From: Cylindrospermopsis curvispora GIHE-G1
Lineage (GTDB): Bacteria; Cyanobacteriota; Cyanobacteriia; Cyanobacteriales; Nostocaceae
DNA: 64,000 nt
Assembly (NCBI RefSeq): GCF_014489415.1
Contig: NZ_CP060822.1
Location: 3,846,737-3,910,736, forward strand
Direction of reading: 5' to 3'
Shown here: piece after piece, positions 26,515 to 36,996 of the stretch
Layout: every line of letters begins with the position of its first letter
Numbering within the stretch: the first letter of the stretch is position 1
Position numbers and translations under genes: made by a program
The notes under the pieces: generated by a model
The model's input: only the letters and a program-made list of their open reading frames with translations
The model's database searches: none
Told to the model about the DNA's origin: nothing

Positions 26515-27891
26515 ATGCAAATACTACCAGGGCCGAAAACATTATCCACTATTCAAGTCTTAAACTGGATATTCAGGCCTATGCCTTATATGGTGGAATG
26601 TGCTAAAAATTACGGAGATGTGTTTGCTCTAAAACTACAAAGTGATTTACCACCACTGATATTTCTTCATTCTCCGGAAGCCATACAGCAGATGTTAACT
26701 AATGATCAAAAAGAATTGGAAGCACCGGGAGAGTTAAATAGTATTTTTGAATATTTATTGGGCAAAAATTCTGTTATTACTCTTAGTGGTAAGGCACATC
26801 AACGTGAGCGTCAATTAATTATGCCTCCTTTTCATGGAGAAAGAATGAAAACTTATTCAAAATTAATTGAGAATATCACCACAAAAGTTTTTGCTCAACA
26901 AGAAAAAAATCAATTTTTCAATGTTAGGAACATTACCCAAGATATCACTCTTCAGGTAATGATGGAGGCTGTTTTTGGCATTCATGAAGGAGAAAGAGCA
27001 GTAAAACTTAAATATTTACTTTGTGAAGTTTTAGAACAGGCTAGCAGTCCTTTGCGGGTGAGTTTTCTATATTTTCCTAAATTGAAAGAGATCTTTGGGA
27101 TATCGGAAATTTGGAGACGATACGTTGAGAAAAAAGAACAAGCTGACCAACTAATTTATCAGGAAATTAAAGAAAGAAGAGAAAATTTTGATCCCCAGCG
27201 GACAGATATTCTTAATTTGCTTATGTCTGCTAGAGATGAAAATAATCAACCCATGACTGATGCAGAATTAAAAGATGAATTAATGACTTTATTAGTTGCG
27301 GGTCATGAAACTACAGCTACAGCTATTTCTTGGGCTTTTTACTGGATTCATAAATTCCCGGAAGTTAGAGAAAAGTTATTGGCAGAATTGGATAGTTTAG
27401 AAGAAAATTATGATTCCAGTGCTGTTTTTAAATTGCCATATTTAACTGGGGTTTGTAATGAAACATTAAGGATTCATCCCGTGGGAATGTTAACTTTTCC
27501 TAGAATGGTTAAAGCACCCATTTCTCTCGGCGGTTATCAACTTGAACCGGGGACAATTCTTTTAGGTTCAATTTATTTAGTTCATCACAGGGAAGATATT
27601 TATCCGGATCCAGAAAAATTCAAACCAGAACGCTTTTTAGAAAAACAATTTTCACCTTATCAATTTCTACCTTTTGGTGGTGGGTCTAGGCGTTGTGTGG
27701 GTTTAGCTTTTGCCCAAATGGAAATGAAATTGATATTGGCCAAAGTGCTAAAAACATGGTCAATGAAATTAGTTAATACCCAGGAAGTTAAACCAACAAG
27801 ACGGGGGCTAGTTACTGGACCAAATGCTCCTATAAATCTGACAATTGAAAATATTAGAACCAGTGAAGGTTTAATTTATAATCTCAACTAA
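26515..27891 (+). CDS. Cytochrome P450 (CYP110-like)
   Basis: 458 residues. P450 landmarks: the I-helix oxygen-binding segment AGHETTATAISW, the K-helix ETLRIHP, the PERF-type segment DPEKFKPERF, and the heme loop FLPFGGGSRRCVG with the axial Cys at residue 394. There is no membrane anchor, so it is soluble and needs external ferredoxin partners. The overall pattern resembles CYP110 enzymes of Nostocales, which hydroxylate fatty acids or terpenes. The substrate cannot be set from sequence and no terpene cyclase lies alongside. Confidence 0.92.
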   Translation: MQILPGPKTLSTIQVLNWIFRPMPYMVECAKNYGDVFALKLQSDLPPLIFLHSPEAIQQMLTNDQKELEAPGELNSIFEYLLGKNSVITLSGKAHQRERQLIMPPFHGERMKTYSKLIENITTKVFAQQEKNQFFNVRNITQDITLQVMMEAVFGIHEGERAVKLKYLLCEVLEQASSPLRVSFLYFPKLKEIFGISEIWRRYVEKKEQADQLIYQEIKERRENFDPQRTDILNLLMSARDENNQPMTDAELKDELMTLLVAGHETTATAISWAFYWIHKFPEVREKLLAELDSLEENYDSSAVFKLPYLTGVCNETLRIHPVGMLTFPRMVKAPISLGGYQLEPGTILLGSIYLVHHREDIYPDPEKFKPERFLEKQFSPYQFLPFGGGSRRCVGLAFAQMEMKLILAKVLKTWSMKLVNTQEVKPTRRGLVTGPNAPINLTIENIRTSEGLIYNLN

Positions 27892-27980
27892 CTGTGGTAG
27901 ATTGGTTTTGACAATGACCCAGAAGTATTATCCAATCTACTACCAGTGTTGCACCTCGAGCCAAAACATCGAGAACTGGA

Positions 27981-28876
27981 TTAAGCTTCTCCGGTCTGAA
28001 GACACGGAGATTTCTGAAGAGTCCATAAACGAACTTTCTGAGGCTGGCTTAAACAGCCTCTACTGATTCCGCTAAGATCAATTCCTAGCATCACCGCTAC
28101 TTTTTTCAAAATATTAGCAGCACCATTACAGTCCGCATTAATTTTGAACCCATCAGAAGTTTCATATACTCCACGACTAACTCGTTTCCCGCTTGCTTCC
28201 CACCCTTCGGGTTTTTCACCGAATTTAGGTATATTGTCGCAATCAAAAAACGATGATTGAGAAGTGTATGATTCTTCTGTTTCAATAAAATCTATTCCGT
28301 ATTGTTTACATAATTGAGCAATACGGTCTTTTAATCTTGCTGTGGGAATTTGGAAAAACTTCTGATTGTTTTTAGACCCCAAATCAATACTATCTTTTTG
28401 TCCTTTATTCCATCCAAAAACAATAGCACCAATCTTATTTTCAATACAGTGGTTAACGACTATTCTTGCAGCTTTGTTAACTGCATCACGCATTTGTCGG
28501 TTTCTTTTTTCGGTAATAGCAGCTAATCTGTTAGACCAAAAACCCTGCGGTTTATCACTTTTAAGTTTAGCTACTGATTTGTTGTACCACTGATTTAAAC
28601 TTTTTAAATGAAGTCCATCAACAATAAATGATGTTCCCAGATTAGAAACAAATGAACGTTTTTCTGATAAGTTCCTAGTTGTTTATGCAAATCTGCTCTA
28701 CTAGGAATATAACCAGTTTTAAAGTACATCTGCCTAGAATAGTAAACGCCACAATTTGTCAGCTTTTTAGCTTCTGTGCAGACGTACTCCAATATGGCTG
28801 TTATTGATTTATCGGACTTGATAAGAACTTGTTGGCATCCGTACATTGTTCGACCTTCAATGTTTGTTGATTTCAA
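27981..28876 (-). pseudogene. tnpB: TnpB (IS605 OrfB, RNA-guided nuclease family) pseudogene
   Basis: The N-terminal part starts at 28876 (MKSTNIEGRTMYGCQQ...) and leaves frame near 28670. The sequence resumes in a second frame as RSFVSNLGTSFIVDGLHLKS and runs to the stop at 27981 with the C-terminal INADCNGAANILKKV motif. TnpB proteins are usually about 400 residues. Here only about 298 codons remain and the middle is missing, so there is both an internal deletion and a frameshift. The protein cannot be functional. Confidence 0.85.
27988..28010 (-). ncRNA. Subterminal hairpin at tnpB 3' end, possible omega/right-end RNA region
   Basis: TCTCCG and CGGAGA form a perfect 6-bp stem around an 11-base loop at the extreme 3' end of tnpB. 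In this family the transcript overlapping the tnpB 3' end and right end is the guide RNA, and the same hairpin guides transposition. Only the hairpin is seen; the RNA is inference. Confidence 0.35.
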
Positions 28877-28925
28877 AAGTATAGTTGAGATATGATTTAC
28901 TTGTCAATAGCAGCCACGAAACAAT

Positions 28926-29322
28926 ATGAAGACAACACTGGAATACAGAATAGGAAATCACTCAAAAGGTAATGCAGTAGTGCATCTTGTATGGATACCT
29001 AAACGCCGAAAAAAGGTATTATCTGGAGAGATAGCTAAATGCCTTCGACAGGTAATTTACGAACTAGCCAAAGAAAAAGACTGGGATATCCTCGCTCTTG
29101 AGGTTGCACCATGTTCATTTATTTGTAGAACATCAACCAGATGTTGCTATAAATCAAGTGGTTAAAGCTTTTAAAGGACGGTCATCTTGCTTGTTAAGAC
29201 GAAAATTTCCTGAATTACTTAAACTTCCTAGCCTATGGACTAATAGTTATTTTTATTCCACTGCTGGACAGGTTTCAGCAGATGTTATTAAAAGGTATAT
29301 TGAAGAGCCGCATCACGGTTAA
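28926..29322 (+). pseudogene. tnpA: TnpA (IS200-type Y1 transposase) pseudogene with 5-bp deletion
   Basis: The first frame encodes GNAVVHLVWIPKRRKKV and DWDILALEVAP, then shifts. A second frame continues VHLFVEHQPDVAINQVVKAFKG and ends with a region around SADVIKRYIEEPHHG that includes the C-terminal helix. Compared with the remnant at 3396-3454, five bases are missing between two CCA triplets at about 29111. This deletes part of the HuH metal site and shifts the frame. The enzyme is dead unless supplied in trans. Confidence 0.88.
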
Positions 29323-29329
29323 ATATCAA

Positions 29330-29393
29330 GGCGAATAAATTCGCCGTTGGCACTTCCTGTCTAAAGCCAAGTGGCTTCCGTGCCTTTCGGCGA
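29330..29393. repeat. Subterminal hairpins of the IS605-type element
   Basis: GGCGAAT-AA-ATTCGCC is a perfect palindrome at 29330-29345. A nested structure follows, with outer TCGCCG/CGGCGA, middle GGCAC/GTGCC and inner AAGCCA-AG-TGGCTT arms. Such foldbacks mark the ends recognised by Y1 transposases. Confidence 0.55.
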
Positions 29394-29476
29394 TTTTCTT
29401 GTGAGAAACAGTATTGAGTTCAAACACGACGCTACCACTCGCGCACCTCTTGTTCCTCCTCTAGCATTTTATATTT

Positions 29477-30025
29477 CTATTCAACTCCCAACAACTCTAC
29501 ATCAAAAATCAGGGTAGCATTGGGTGGAATCACCCCGCCCGCACCACGGGATCCATAACCCAAGTCTGGGGGAATAATTAGTTGACGACGACCACCTACT
29601 TTCATGGTACTTAGTCCTTCATCCCACCCTTTAATTACTTGTCCAACCCCTAGCTTAAAGCTAAAAGGTTGATTGCGATCGCGTGAACTGTCAAATTTCT
29701 GACCATTCTCTAAAGTACCAGTATAATGAACTACTACTTTTTGTCCCTTTTGGGGCATCAAACCAGTACCTTCTTGTAATTCAACATACTTAAGACCAGT
29801 AGAAGTAGAGACAGTGTTAGTATCAGACATATTGTTACTCGCAGTTAAATTTTTATCTTTTTGATTATTTTCTTGGTCTTGGGTTTTGGGTTCTGTAATG
29901 ATAGCTGTGGGTGTAGTTTCCGTGAGTTTGGCTGTGGTATCTTGTTTACCACCATTAATTTGTGCTATCACCAAAGCTGTAACACATACTATTATCAATA
30001 CAGCACTAAGAAAAATACCTTTCAA
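29477..30025 (-). CDS. FKBP-type peptidyl-prolyl cis-trans isomerase, membrane-anchored or exported
   Basis: 182 residues. An N-terminal hydrophobic helix ([21 protein letters not shown]) is followed by a 50-residue Thr/Asn-rich linker and one FKBP domain. The domain shows [43 protein letters not shown] and DLGYGSRG with [14 protein letters not shown]. It accelerates folding of exported proteins at prolyl bonds, probably in the lumen or periplasm. It lies just upstream of the IS605 remnant and 13 bp after the phasin-like gene. Confidence 0.93.
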   Translation of the reverse strand: MKGIFLSAVLIIVCVTALVIAQINGGKQDTTAKLTETTPTAIITEPKTQDQENNQKDKNLTASNNMSDTNTVSTSTGLKYVELQEGTGLMPQKGQKVVVHYTGTLENGQKFDSSRDRNQPFSFKLGVGQVIKGWDEGLSTMKVGGRRQLIIPPDLGYGSRGAGGVIPPNATLIFDVELLGVE

Positions 30026-30038
30026 AATAAATCCTCCC

Positions 30039-30362
30039 TTAACGCCAAAATTTATTTTCCAAATCCCGTATTTGACGTTCTAAACGGTCAATTCTCCCGC
30101 GTAATTCGTCAACTTCGGACTGGCGCGGAACTCCAAAATCCTGCATCATGTTACGCAGTTGTCTTTGAACTTGTCCTTCCCAGTTCCCCTGTTCTGATTT
30201 CAATTGGTTAACAATATCATCCATTAATGTGCCCACCTGCTCAGGATTGAGTTTTCCATCCCTGACCAGTTCATCCCCAACCTGTCTAAGTTTATCTGCT
30301 ACTAGGGAAGTTGTACCTATTCCCACCATCATCAGTTGTTCTAACCAGTTGTTGTTTTCCAT
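30039..30362 (-). CDS. Phasin-like/polygranule-associated family small protein
   Basis: 107 residues. [27 protein letters not shown] and the C-terminal heptad helix [24 protein letters not shown] resemble PhaF/PhaI-type granule proteins, also annotated in cyanobacteria without polyhydroxyalkanoate. There is no signal peptide. It probably forms a helical oligomer; the binding surface is unknown. It is in a likely operon with the FKBP gene. Confidence 0.72.
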   Translation of the reverse strand: MENNNWLEQLMMVGIGTTSLVADKLRQVGDELVRDGKLNPEQVGTLMDDIVNQLKSEQGNWEGQVQRQLRNMMQDFGVPRQSEVDELRGRIDRLERQIRDLENKFWR

Positions 30363-30551
30363 ATATGTCTTTAGCTTTTAGGGGACGGAGGCGAACCAGA
30401 ACGCCTACCTAGCTCTATTATATATGCCCCAGATCTATCTTTCTTATATTCATCAAATAATCGGCAATAAGTGAATGGTATATTTGTACTAGTAATTATA
30501 ATAATTACCTATTACCTATCACCTATTACCAATTACTTATGTAGGTGCTTA

Positions 30552-31499
30552 TTAGCCAAGTGCTTCTGCACCACCAACAACTTCCAGGAGTTCCTGGGTA
30601 ATCGCTGCTTGACGGGCTTTATTGTAAGAAAGAGTGAGAGAACTAATGAGTTGACCAGCATTATCACTGGCATTGCTCATTGCTGTCATCCTTGCTGCTA
30701 GTTCACTAGCCGCCGATTCTTGCAAAGCTCTTAATAACTGATTGCTCAGATATAAAGGTAACAGGGAATCTAAAATTTGTACGGGGTCTTGTTCAAAAAT
30801 CATATCCCGGGGTAGGGGTGCTACTGTACTGGTAACTTTTTCCCGCTCTACCTCAAATTTTCCCCCACGAGTAGTTAGTCGGAATATCTCGTCATCGGAG
30901 GTTTCCAAACCTTGAGTATCTAAGGGTAACAGGGTTTGGACTACGGGACGGGAACTGACTAAAGAAACAAAACGAGTGTAAACTAATTCGATTCTGTCTA
31001 CCTTTTCTGATAAAAACAGAGAAAGTAACTCGTCAGCTATATTTGTAGCCTCGGTAGCAGTGGGAATTTGTTCTAGACCGCTGTAGGTGGCATCAATTTT
31101 GTAACCCCGTCTTTGGAAGTATTGATTAGCTTTACGACCCACAATAACAAAGGTAACATCTAAACCTTCAGCCTTTAATTCCTTGGCTCGGGTTTCTGCT
31201 CGTCGGATGACGTTGGAATTGTAACCTCCACATAGCCCTCTATCACCGGAAACTACTAATAAACCAACAGACTTCACTTCCCGTTTTTTCAGTAGAGGTA
31301 GATCTACATCCTCAAATTTTAACCGGACCTGTAAACCATACAGCACCTGTGCTAAACGGTCAGCAAAGGGACGGGTGGCAATTACCTGCTCCTGGGCACG
31401 ACGCACCCGAGCTGCAGCCACTAGCCGCATAGCCTCGGTGATTTTTTTGGTGTTCTTGACCGACTGAATGCGATCGCGTATTGCTTTGAGATTAGCCAT
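30552..31499 (-). CDS. atpG: ATP synthase F1 subunit gamma
   Basis: 315 residues, called atpC in cyanobacterial nomenclature. It starts [35 protein letters not shown] and ends [44 protein letters not shown], the two helices of the central stalk. A loop insertion around residues 195-235 ([13 protein letters not shown]) is the cyanobacterial/chloroplast gamma insert that limits ATP hydrolysis in the dark; no regulatory cysteine pair is visible. It is the last gene of the operon, 83 bp after atpA. Confidence 0.96.
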   Translation of the reverse strand: MANLKAIRDRIQSVKNTKKITEAMRLVAAARVRRAQEQVIATRPFADRLAQVLYGLQVRLKFEDVDLPLLKKREVKSVGLLVVSGDRGLCGGYNSNVIRRAETRAKELKAEGLDVTFVIVGRKANQYFQRRGYKIDATYSGLEQIPTATEATNIADELLSLFLSEKVDRIELVYTRFVSLVSSRPVVQTLLPLDTQGLETSDDEIFRLTTRGGKFEVEREKVTSTVAPLPRDMIFEQDPVQILDSLLPLYLSNQLLRALQESAASELAARMTAMSNASDNAGQLISSLTLSYNKARQAAITQELLEVVGGAEALG

Positions 31500-31582
31500 A
31501 AATTAGTCCTTAGTCATGAGTTCTTGGTTATTGATGATTAGTATTGGGAATTACCAATCACCAATTACCGATTACACTGTGA

Positions 31583-33103
31583 TTACACCGTAGCTAGAAA
31601 AGTCTTTTTGTAATCAGCTAAAGCTTCTTTCAGGGCTACTTCTTCCGCTTCTCCTAGGACTTTGCTGGTTTGCACTCCTTGGTAATAAGAGTTCTTACCA
31701 CTCTTTAAGTAGTCACGGAAACCTCTAACAAAGCTGGTCACCTGGTTAACAGCTATATCATCCAAATAACCGTTAATACCGGCGTAAAGAATAGCGACCT
31801 GTTCAGCAACAGAGAGAGGATCATTTTGGGGCTGTTTCAACAGTTCCCGTAAACGTTGTCCCCGCGCCAACTGATCCTGGGTGGCTTTATCTAGGTCAGA
31901 AGCAAATTGGGCGAAAGCTTGTAAGTCATCAAACTGTGCCAATTCCAATTTAATCTTACCTGCTACTTTCTTCATTGCTTTAGTTTGGGCAGCGGAACCC
32001 ACCCGGGATACGGAGATACCCGGATTCACTGCTGGACGAACACCAGAGTTAAACAGGTCAGAAGAAAGGAAAATCTGTCCATCAGTGATAGAAATCACGT
32101 TGGTAGGAATGTAAGCGGAAACGTCACCAGCTTGGGTTTCAATAATAGGTAAAGCAGTCATACTACCCTTACCCAATTCATCACTCAATTTAGCTGCTCT
32201 TTCTAATAAGCGAGAGTGAATATAGAACACGTCTCCTGGATATGCTTCTCTTCCGGGTGGACGACGTAAAAGCAAGGACATTTGGCGATAAGCCTGAGCC
32301 TGTTTAGAAAGGTCATCGTAAATCACTAAGGTAGCTTTACCTTGGTACATAAAGTACTCGGCAATAGTAGCACCTGTGTAGGGGGCTAGGAATTGTAAAG
32401 TAGCTGGGTCACTGGCATTAGCTGCTACAACTACTGTGTATTCTAAAGCGCCTTTTTCCTGTAGGGTTTGAACCACGTTAGCAACTGTGGAAGCCTTTTG
32501 ACCCACTGCTACATAAACACAAACTACATCTTCACCTTTTTGGTTAATAATGGTGTCAATAGCAATAGAGGTTTTACCAGTTTGACGGTCACCAATAATT
32601 AACTCCCGTTGACCCCGACCAATGGGAATCATGGAATCAATAGCTGTGATACCCGTTTGCATAGGTTCATGGACGGAACGACGGGCAATAATCCCCGGGG
32701 CGGGGGACTCAATTAAACGGCTGGTAGTAGCTTTAATTTCACCTTTGCCGTCAATTGCTCTGCCTAAAGCATCTACTACCCGACCGATGAGGGCTTCACC
32801 CACACCTACCTGGGCAATTTTAGCGGTTGCAGTAACGGTACTACCTTCTTGAATATTTCTTCCTTCACCCATTAGTACGGCGCCCACGTTATCTTCTTCT
32901 AAGTTTTGGGCGATACCAACAGTGCCATCTTCAAATTCTAAAAGTTCCCCGGACATGACTTGTTCTAAGCCGTAGATCCGGGCAATACCATCACCAACTT
33001 GTAGTACAGTACCAACATTAGCAACCTTGACCTCTTGATCATATTGCTCGATTTGTTGTTGGATAATGCTGCTGATTTCGTCAGGTTTAATGGAAATGCT
33101 CAT
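31583..33103 (-). CDS. atpA: ATP synthase F1 subunit alpha
   Basis: 506 residues, standard length. The P-loop [15 protein letters not shown] lies near residue 170, and the arginine-containing signature [17 protein letters not shown] lies near 365. It forms the non-catalytic half of the alpha3-beta3 head on the cytosolic face of the thylakoid. The beta and epsilon subunits are not in this window; cyanobacteria keep them in a separate operon. Confidence 0.98.
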   Translation of the reverse strand: MSISIKPDEISSIIQQQIEQYDQEVKVANVGTVLQVGDGIARIYGLEQVMSGELLEFEDGTVGIAQNLEEDNVGAVLMGEGRNIQEGSTVTATAKIAQVGVGEALIGRVVDALGRAIDGKGEIKATTSRLIESPAPGIIARRSVHEPMQTGITAIDSMIPIGRGQRELIIGDRQTGKTSIAIDTIINQKGEDVVCVYVAVGQKASTVANVVQTLQEKGALEYTVVVAANASDPATLQFLAPYTGATIAEYFMYQGKATLVIYDDLSKQAQAYRQMSLLLRRPPGREAYPGDVFYIHSRLLERAAKLSDELGKGSMTALPIIETQAGDVSAYIPTNVISITDGQIFLSSDLFNSGVRPAVNPGISVSRVGSAAQTKAMKKVAGKIKLELAQFDDLQAFAQFASDLDKATQDQLARGQRLRELLKQPQNDPLSVAEQVAILYAGINGYLDDIAVNQVTSFVRGFRDYLKSGKNSYYQGVQTSKVLGEAEEVALKEALADYKKTFLATV

Positions 33104-33205
33104 GTGCCTATTTTCGTTTTTCTTGTGAGACGGCAGAAGTTTTTGGTAATTGGTAATTGGTGATGGGTAACAGATGAAATCTATCTAATTCCCCATTCTC
33201 CCTAT

Positions 33206-33760
33206 TTAACCACTGGTTAAGCGTAGAGAAAGACGACGTAGTTGACCACGCAAGCTGGCATCAATTACTTGAGAACCTACTTTGATCACTACACCACCAA
33301 TTAAATCGCTGTCGATTTTAGTTTCAATTTCTACTTCCCGAGCTTTAGTAATAGAAATTACCTTTTCTCTTACTGTTTGTAGTTGTTCATCGGTTAGGGG
33401 AATAGCAGAACTAACTTCCGCTAAAACCGTTTGGGTTAATTCCCGCAACAGACTGATATACTGCTGTAAAATTGGTTCCAAAAAGGAAATCCGCCTTCTA
33501 TCAACTAACAGCAAGATGAAATTTCTCAGGTAGGGATTAACACTTTCCCCCAACAGTTGTCTGAGTAGATTCTTTTTGTTTTCTGGTCGAATAAAGGGGT
33601 TATCCAAAAAGTTTTGTAGTTCCCCAGAACCAGAAATCAAACTAATCAAAGTCCGCGCATCTGTGCCGAACTCTTCTGTCAAATTGTTGGCTTTAGCCAC
33701 TGATAACAAAGCCCGTGCATAGGGCTGTGCCACTTCTGCTGTCGCTGCATTACTTTTCAT
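33206..33760 (-). CDS. atpH: ATP synthase F1 subunit delta
   Basis: 184 residues, also called atpD in cyanobacteria. The N-terminal helical bundle begins AQPYARALLSVAKANNL. The C-terminal signature SDLIGGVVIKVGSQVIDASLRGQLRRL is diagnostic. It links the peripheral stalk to the top of F1. It starts 5 bp after the atpF stop, consistent with translational coupling. Confidence 0.97.
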   Translation of the reverse strand: MKSNAATAEVAQPYARALLSVAKANNLTEEFGTDARTLISLISGSGELQNFLDNPFIRPENKKNLLRQLLGESVNPYLRNFILLLVDRRRISFLEPILQQYISLLRELTQTVLAEVSSAIPLTDEQLQTVREKVISITKAREVEIETKIDSDLIGGVVIKVGSQVIDASLRGQLRRLSLRLTSG

Positions 33761-33765
33761 GGTTC

Positions 33766-34323
33766 CTAACCTCCCAATTGAGCGATGCTACGGTCAATAA
33801 TTCTTATTTGAGCATCCTCAGCAATGCCAGCTTTAAGTTCTGCTTCGGCTTTTTGCAAAGCTTGAGCCACCACTTTCTGCCGTAATTGAGAAATTACCCG
33901 CTCCAGCTCCGCATTTAAATCTGCCGCTCCAGCAGCTTGCATTTTCTCAACGTCAGCAGCAGCTTGAACTAAAATTGCTTCCCCAGCTGCTTTAGCACTA
34001 GCTTCCGCATCAGCTTTAATTCTGTTAGCTTCCACCTGGGCTTGTGTTAGTTTTTCCTCAGCTACCTTTAACTGCTTCGCAGCATTTGCAGCTCTTTCCT
34101 CTGCACTCTTAATTGCTGTTTCGATGTTTTCTCGACGAGTTTTTAGGGTGTTACCCAACACTTTACGTCCAAAAACAAACAGCACAGTAATAATAATGGC
34201 AAGGTTAATTAGGTTGGTCTCAAAAATATTAGTATTTAGACCAATACCGCTATGTTCTGCTCCCTCTGCCAATTCACCCGTGACAGCGGTTGCTTCCGCT
34301 ATCAATAGTAAAAAAGTCCCCAT
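33766..34323 (-). CDS. atpF: ATP synthase F0 subunit b
   Basis: 185 residues. A single membrane helix ([19 protein letters not shown]) is followed by a long charged helix, with [28 protein letters not shown] at its start. A short N-terminal leader precedes the membrane helix, as in chloroplast b. It pairs with the b' subunit to form the peripheral stalk. Confidence 0.96.
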   Translation of the reverse strand: MGTFLLLIAEATAVTGELAEGAEHSGIGLNTNIFETNLINLAIIITVLFVFGRKVLGNTLKTRRENIETAIKSAEERAANAAKQLKVAEEKLTQAQVEANRIKADAEASAKAAGEAILVQAAADVEKMQAAGAADLNAELERVISQLRQKVVAQALQKAEAELKAGIAEDAQIRIIDRSIAQLGG

Positions 34324-34435
34324 GTTTTTTCATCCACAACTGCGCAGCCAAATTCAAATTTTCTTGTCAGTGGTCATTCTTCAGGTTGATGATTTATGAC
34401 ACCATGACATTTCTGTAAGTTAGTTTTGACCTAAT

Positions 34436-34927
34436 TTAGCGTTGGCCTATTAGATCAGCACCTAACAGCTTCTCCAATATTTGGCGACTGAGGGCATCCA
34501 CCTGTGCTTCTAAAGAAGCTAAAGCTTGTTGTTTTTGCTGCTCAATTTCACTAGCTGCTTTTTCTCTTTGTGCCTGGGCTTCTTGCTGTGCTGCCGCTAT
34601 TTTTTGAGATGCTACTTTTTGCGCCTCTGCTTGAGCTTGAGCAATCACTGCTTGCGCTTGTCTTCTTGCACCAGCTAGTTCCTGTTCATACTGAGCCGCC
34701 AGTTTTTCTGCCTGGGACAAACGCTGTTGGGCATCCAATTGATTATTCCGGATGTAGTCATTACGTCCATCAATGGCTTGACCCAATGGTTTATATAGGG
34801 TTGCATTCAATATCAGGGCTAAAACTAGAAACTGAATTGCCATCAAGGGCAAAGTCGCGTCTAAGTCAAACAAGCCCCCTTCCTTGGCAACCTCTTCTAC
34901 TGCCAACAAGGTGATCCAATGTGTCAT
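34436..34927 (-). CDS. atpG2: ATP synthase F0 subunit b'
   Basis: 163 residues, called atpG in cyanobacteria (atpF2 elsewhere). The membrane helix [20 protein letters not shown] is followed by an Ala/Gln-rich coiled helix. Separate b and b' genes are typical of photosynthetic bacteria and chloroplasts, where they form a heterodimeric stalk. Confidence 0.95.
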   Translation of the reverse strand: MTHWITLLAVEEVAKEGGLFDLDATLPLMAIQFLVLALILNATLYKPLGQAIDGRNDYIRNNQLDAQQRLSQAEKLAAQYEQELAGARRQAQAVIAQAQAEAQKVASQKIAAAQQEAQAQREKAASEIEQQKQQALASLEAQVDALSRQILEKLLGADLIGQR

Positions 34928-35072
34928 TGTTGCTTGTTCCTATGTATGGTTATAGTCCTGAGTTATAACTAGAGGATGAGTTATGAGTTAGTGAGTGATG
35001 ATTAATTCAACCCCTAACTCTTAACTCCTAAGTCCCATCTTTTGTCACTCAGTCCAATAGACTGGTTACTAC

Positions 35073-35330
<258 letters not shown>

Positions 35331-35516
35331 TTACTTTAGAGATACGGTTGATTTGGGAATATAGTGTTAGTAGTCAGCTATCATCTATCAGTTATTGGTG
35401 ATCAGATGCTATTAATTGGTGAAGCTCCCCCGGTTGACTTTTGACTACCTGTTGTCACCCTGGCACTTTCACCTCTCACCTGTCACCTCATCACTGACTG
35501 TTGTTTCCTGAGGGGT

Positions 35517-36272
35517 CTAATGACTTCCCTCATGCTCTTCGCCATGATGATCTTCCATCGCTTCACCAATATAAGCAGCAGCGAGGGTGGCAAAAATTAG
35601 GGCTTGAATGGCACTTGTGAATAGTCCCAAGGCCATCACTGGCAATGGTACAAACAGGGGCACTAGTAACACTAGTACGCCAACTACCAGTTCATCAGCT
35701 AAAATGTTACCGAATAAACGGAAACTTAGGGAAAGAGGTTTGGTGAAATCTTCAATAATCTTGAAGGGCAACATAAAGGACACTGGTTGCACGTAGTTGC
35801 CAAAGTACCCTAAGCCTTTCTTGCTGAATCCAGCATAAAAATAAGCTAAAGATGTTAACAGCGCTAAGGCAACTGTTGTATTGATATCGCTGGTAGGAGC
35901 GGCCAGTTCACCTTCTGGCAAATGAATTAGTTTAAATGGAACTAATGCTCCAGACCAGTTGGAGACGAAAATGAACAAGAACAACGTGCCAACAAAGGGC
36001 ACCCAGGGGCGATATTCTTTTTCGCCAATCTGGTTTTTTGCCAAGTCCCGAATGAATTCCAGGGCAAACTCCATTAGGTTTTGAATGCCTCTAGGAATGC
36101 GTTTCACATTGCTGCTTGCCAGGATGGAAGCTAGTGTTAATACGCCAATTACAAACCAGGATGTGAGAAACACCTGTCCATGGAGCTTTAGGTTGCCTAT
36201 TTGCCAGTACAGATGCTTACCCACCTCCAATTCTGCTAAGGGAAGGGAGTAGAAGTTCAGAAAATTGAGCAT
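35517..36272 (-). CDS. atpB: ATP synthase F0 subunit a
   Basis: 251 residues with five to six membrane helices. The stator arginine lies in [22 protein letters not shown], and the C-terminal helix [21 protein letters not shown] carries the conserved Gln. It forms the proton half-channels against the c-ring. It is 199 bp upstream of atpE, a gap holding low-complexity tandem-like sequence. Confidence 0.97.
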   Translation of the reverse strand: MLNFLNFYSLPLAELEVGKHLYWQIGNLKLHGQVFLTSWFVIGVLTLASILASSNVKRIPRGIQNLMEFALEFIRDLAKNQIGEKEYRPWVPFVGTLFLFIFVSNWSGALVPFKLIHLPEGELAAPTSDINTTVALALLTSLAYFYAGFSKKGLGYFGNYVQPVSFMLPFKIIEDFTKPLSLSFRLFGNILADELVVGVLVLLVPLFVPLPVMALGLFTSAIQALIFATLAAAYIGEAMEDHHGEEHEGSH

Positions 36273-36348
36273 TTTCTTTCTAATGGGGTCGCTTCTTTCA
36301 TCTTACTGGAGAAGCGGAGCTTTTTAAGGTTCCCGCAGCTTTGTAGAG

Positions 36349-36738
36349 TCACAAGACAAAAGCCATCCTGATTACATAGATGATGAGCGTGGCTTTGTAG
36401 GTCAGAAATCCCAAGAATATGGGCATGATTTGCAGTTGATTCCACCGTGATGCTAACAAAATCAGCACGACTAATAAGGCTAGCCGGGTTTTACTCAGCT
36501 GTTGTTTCTCTGTGCCTAAACGCTCTACATCTCTGGCCAACATCTTTAGGTAAAGCACTCCCGCACATGCCCCTAATAAATAGTTTAAGGCCATGTTCAG
36601 GGAATAAGCAATCCAAACGGCTGTGAAAATTACTGCTGTTAGGACAAGGGTAATGACCAACAGCTCTTGATAGAGTTGGTAAAACTCTTTCATGGCAGAG
36701 TTTTTTTGTTCCTCTGGTTTGAGAATCAGGTTGGTCAT
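36349..36738 (-). CDS. atpI: ATP synthase assembly protein I
   Basis: About 129 residues from the ATG at 36738; an in-frame start at 36765 adds nine. It has four hydrophobic helices ([69 protein letters not shown]). The length and first-in-operon position match Atp1/AtpI, which helps c-ring assembly. The 36766-36996 interval upstream should hold the operon promoter. Confidence 0.88.
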   Translation of the reverse strand: MTNLILKPEEQKNSAMKEFYQLYQELLVITLVLTAVIFTAVWIAYSLNMALNYLLGACAGVLYLKMLARDVERLGTEKQQLSKTRLALLVVLILLASRWNQLQIMPIFLGFLTYKATLIIYVIRMAFVL

Positions 36739-36996
36739 CGTTTTTTGTTGTCGGAGTGGATACATTTTGTTCTTGATGACAAGCTCACGGAACTTGAAAC
36801 CAGTTCAACTAAATAGGGCGACTGCATGTTCAGTCAGCTGAATCATACCACGTTAGTGGTAACAATACTTTAGAAAAAACAATTAACTTAATTTTTTTGG
36901 GAATTTTTTGCCGGAAGTTGGGAAAATTGACAAAGATTATTCTTGTTTCGCTTATCTTTATCTTCCTCGCATTTAATATCGCGATCGCACTTCCAA

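Larger units (their letters stand above)
27981..29400. mobile_element. Decayed IS605-type insertion sequence (divergent tnpB and tnpA)
   Basis: Two broken genes face away from each other: tnpB on the minus strand and tnpA on the plus strand, the arrangement of the IS605 group. Subterminal hairpins lie near both outer ends (27988-28010 and 29330-29393), as expected for the single-strand transposition of this family. Boundaries are approximate because exact ends cannot be read without a reference copy. Confidence 0.8.
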
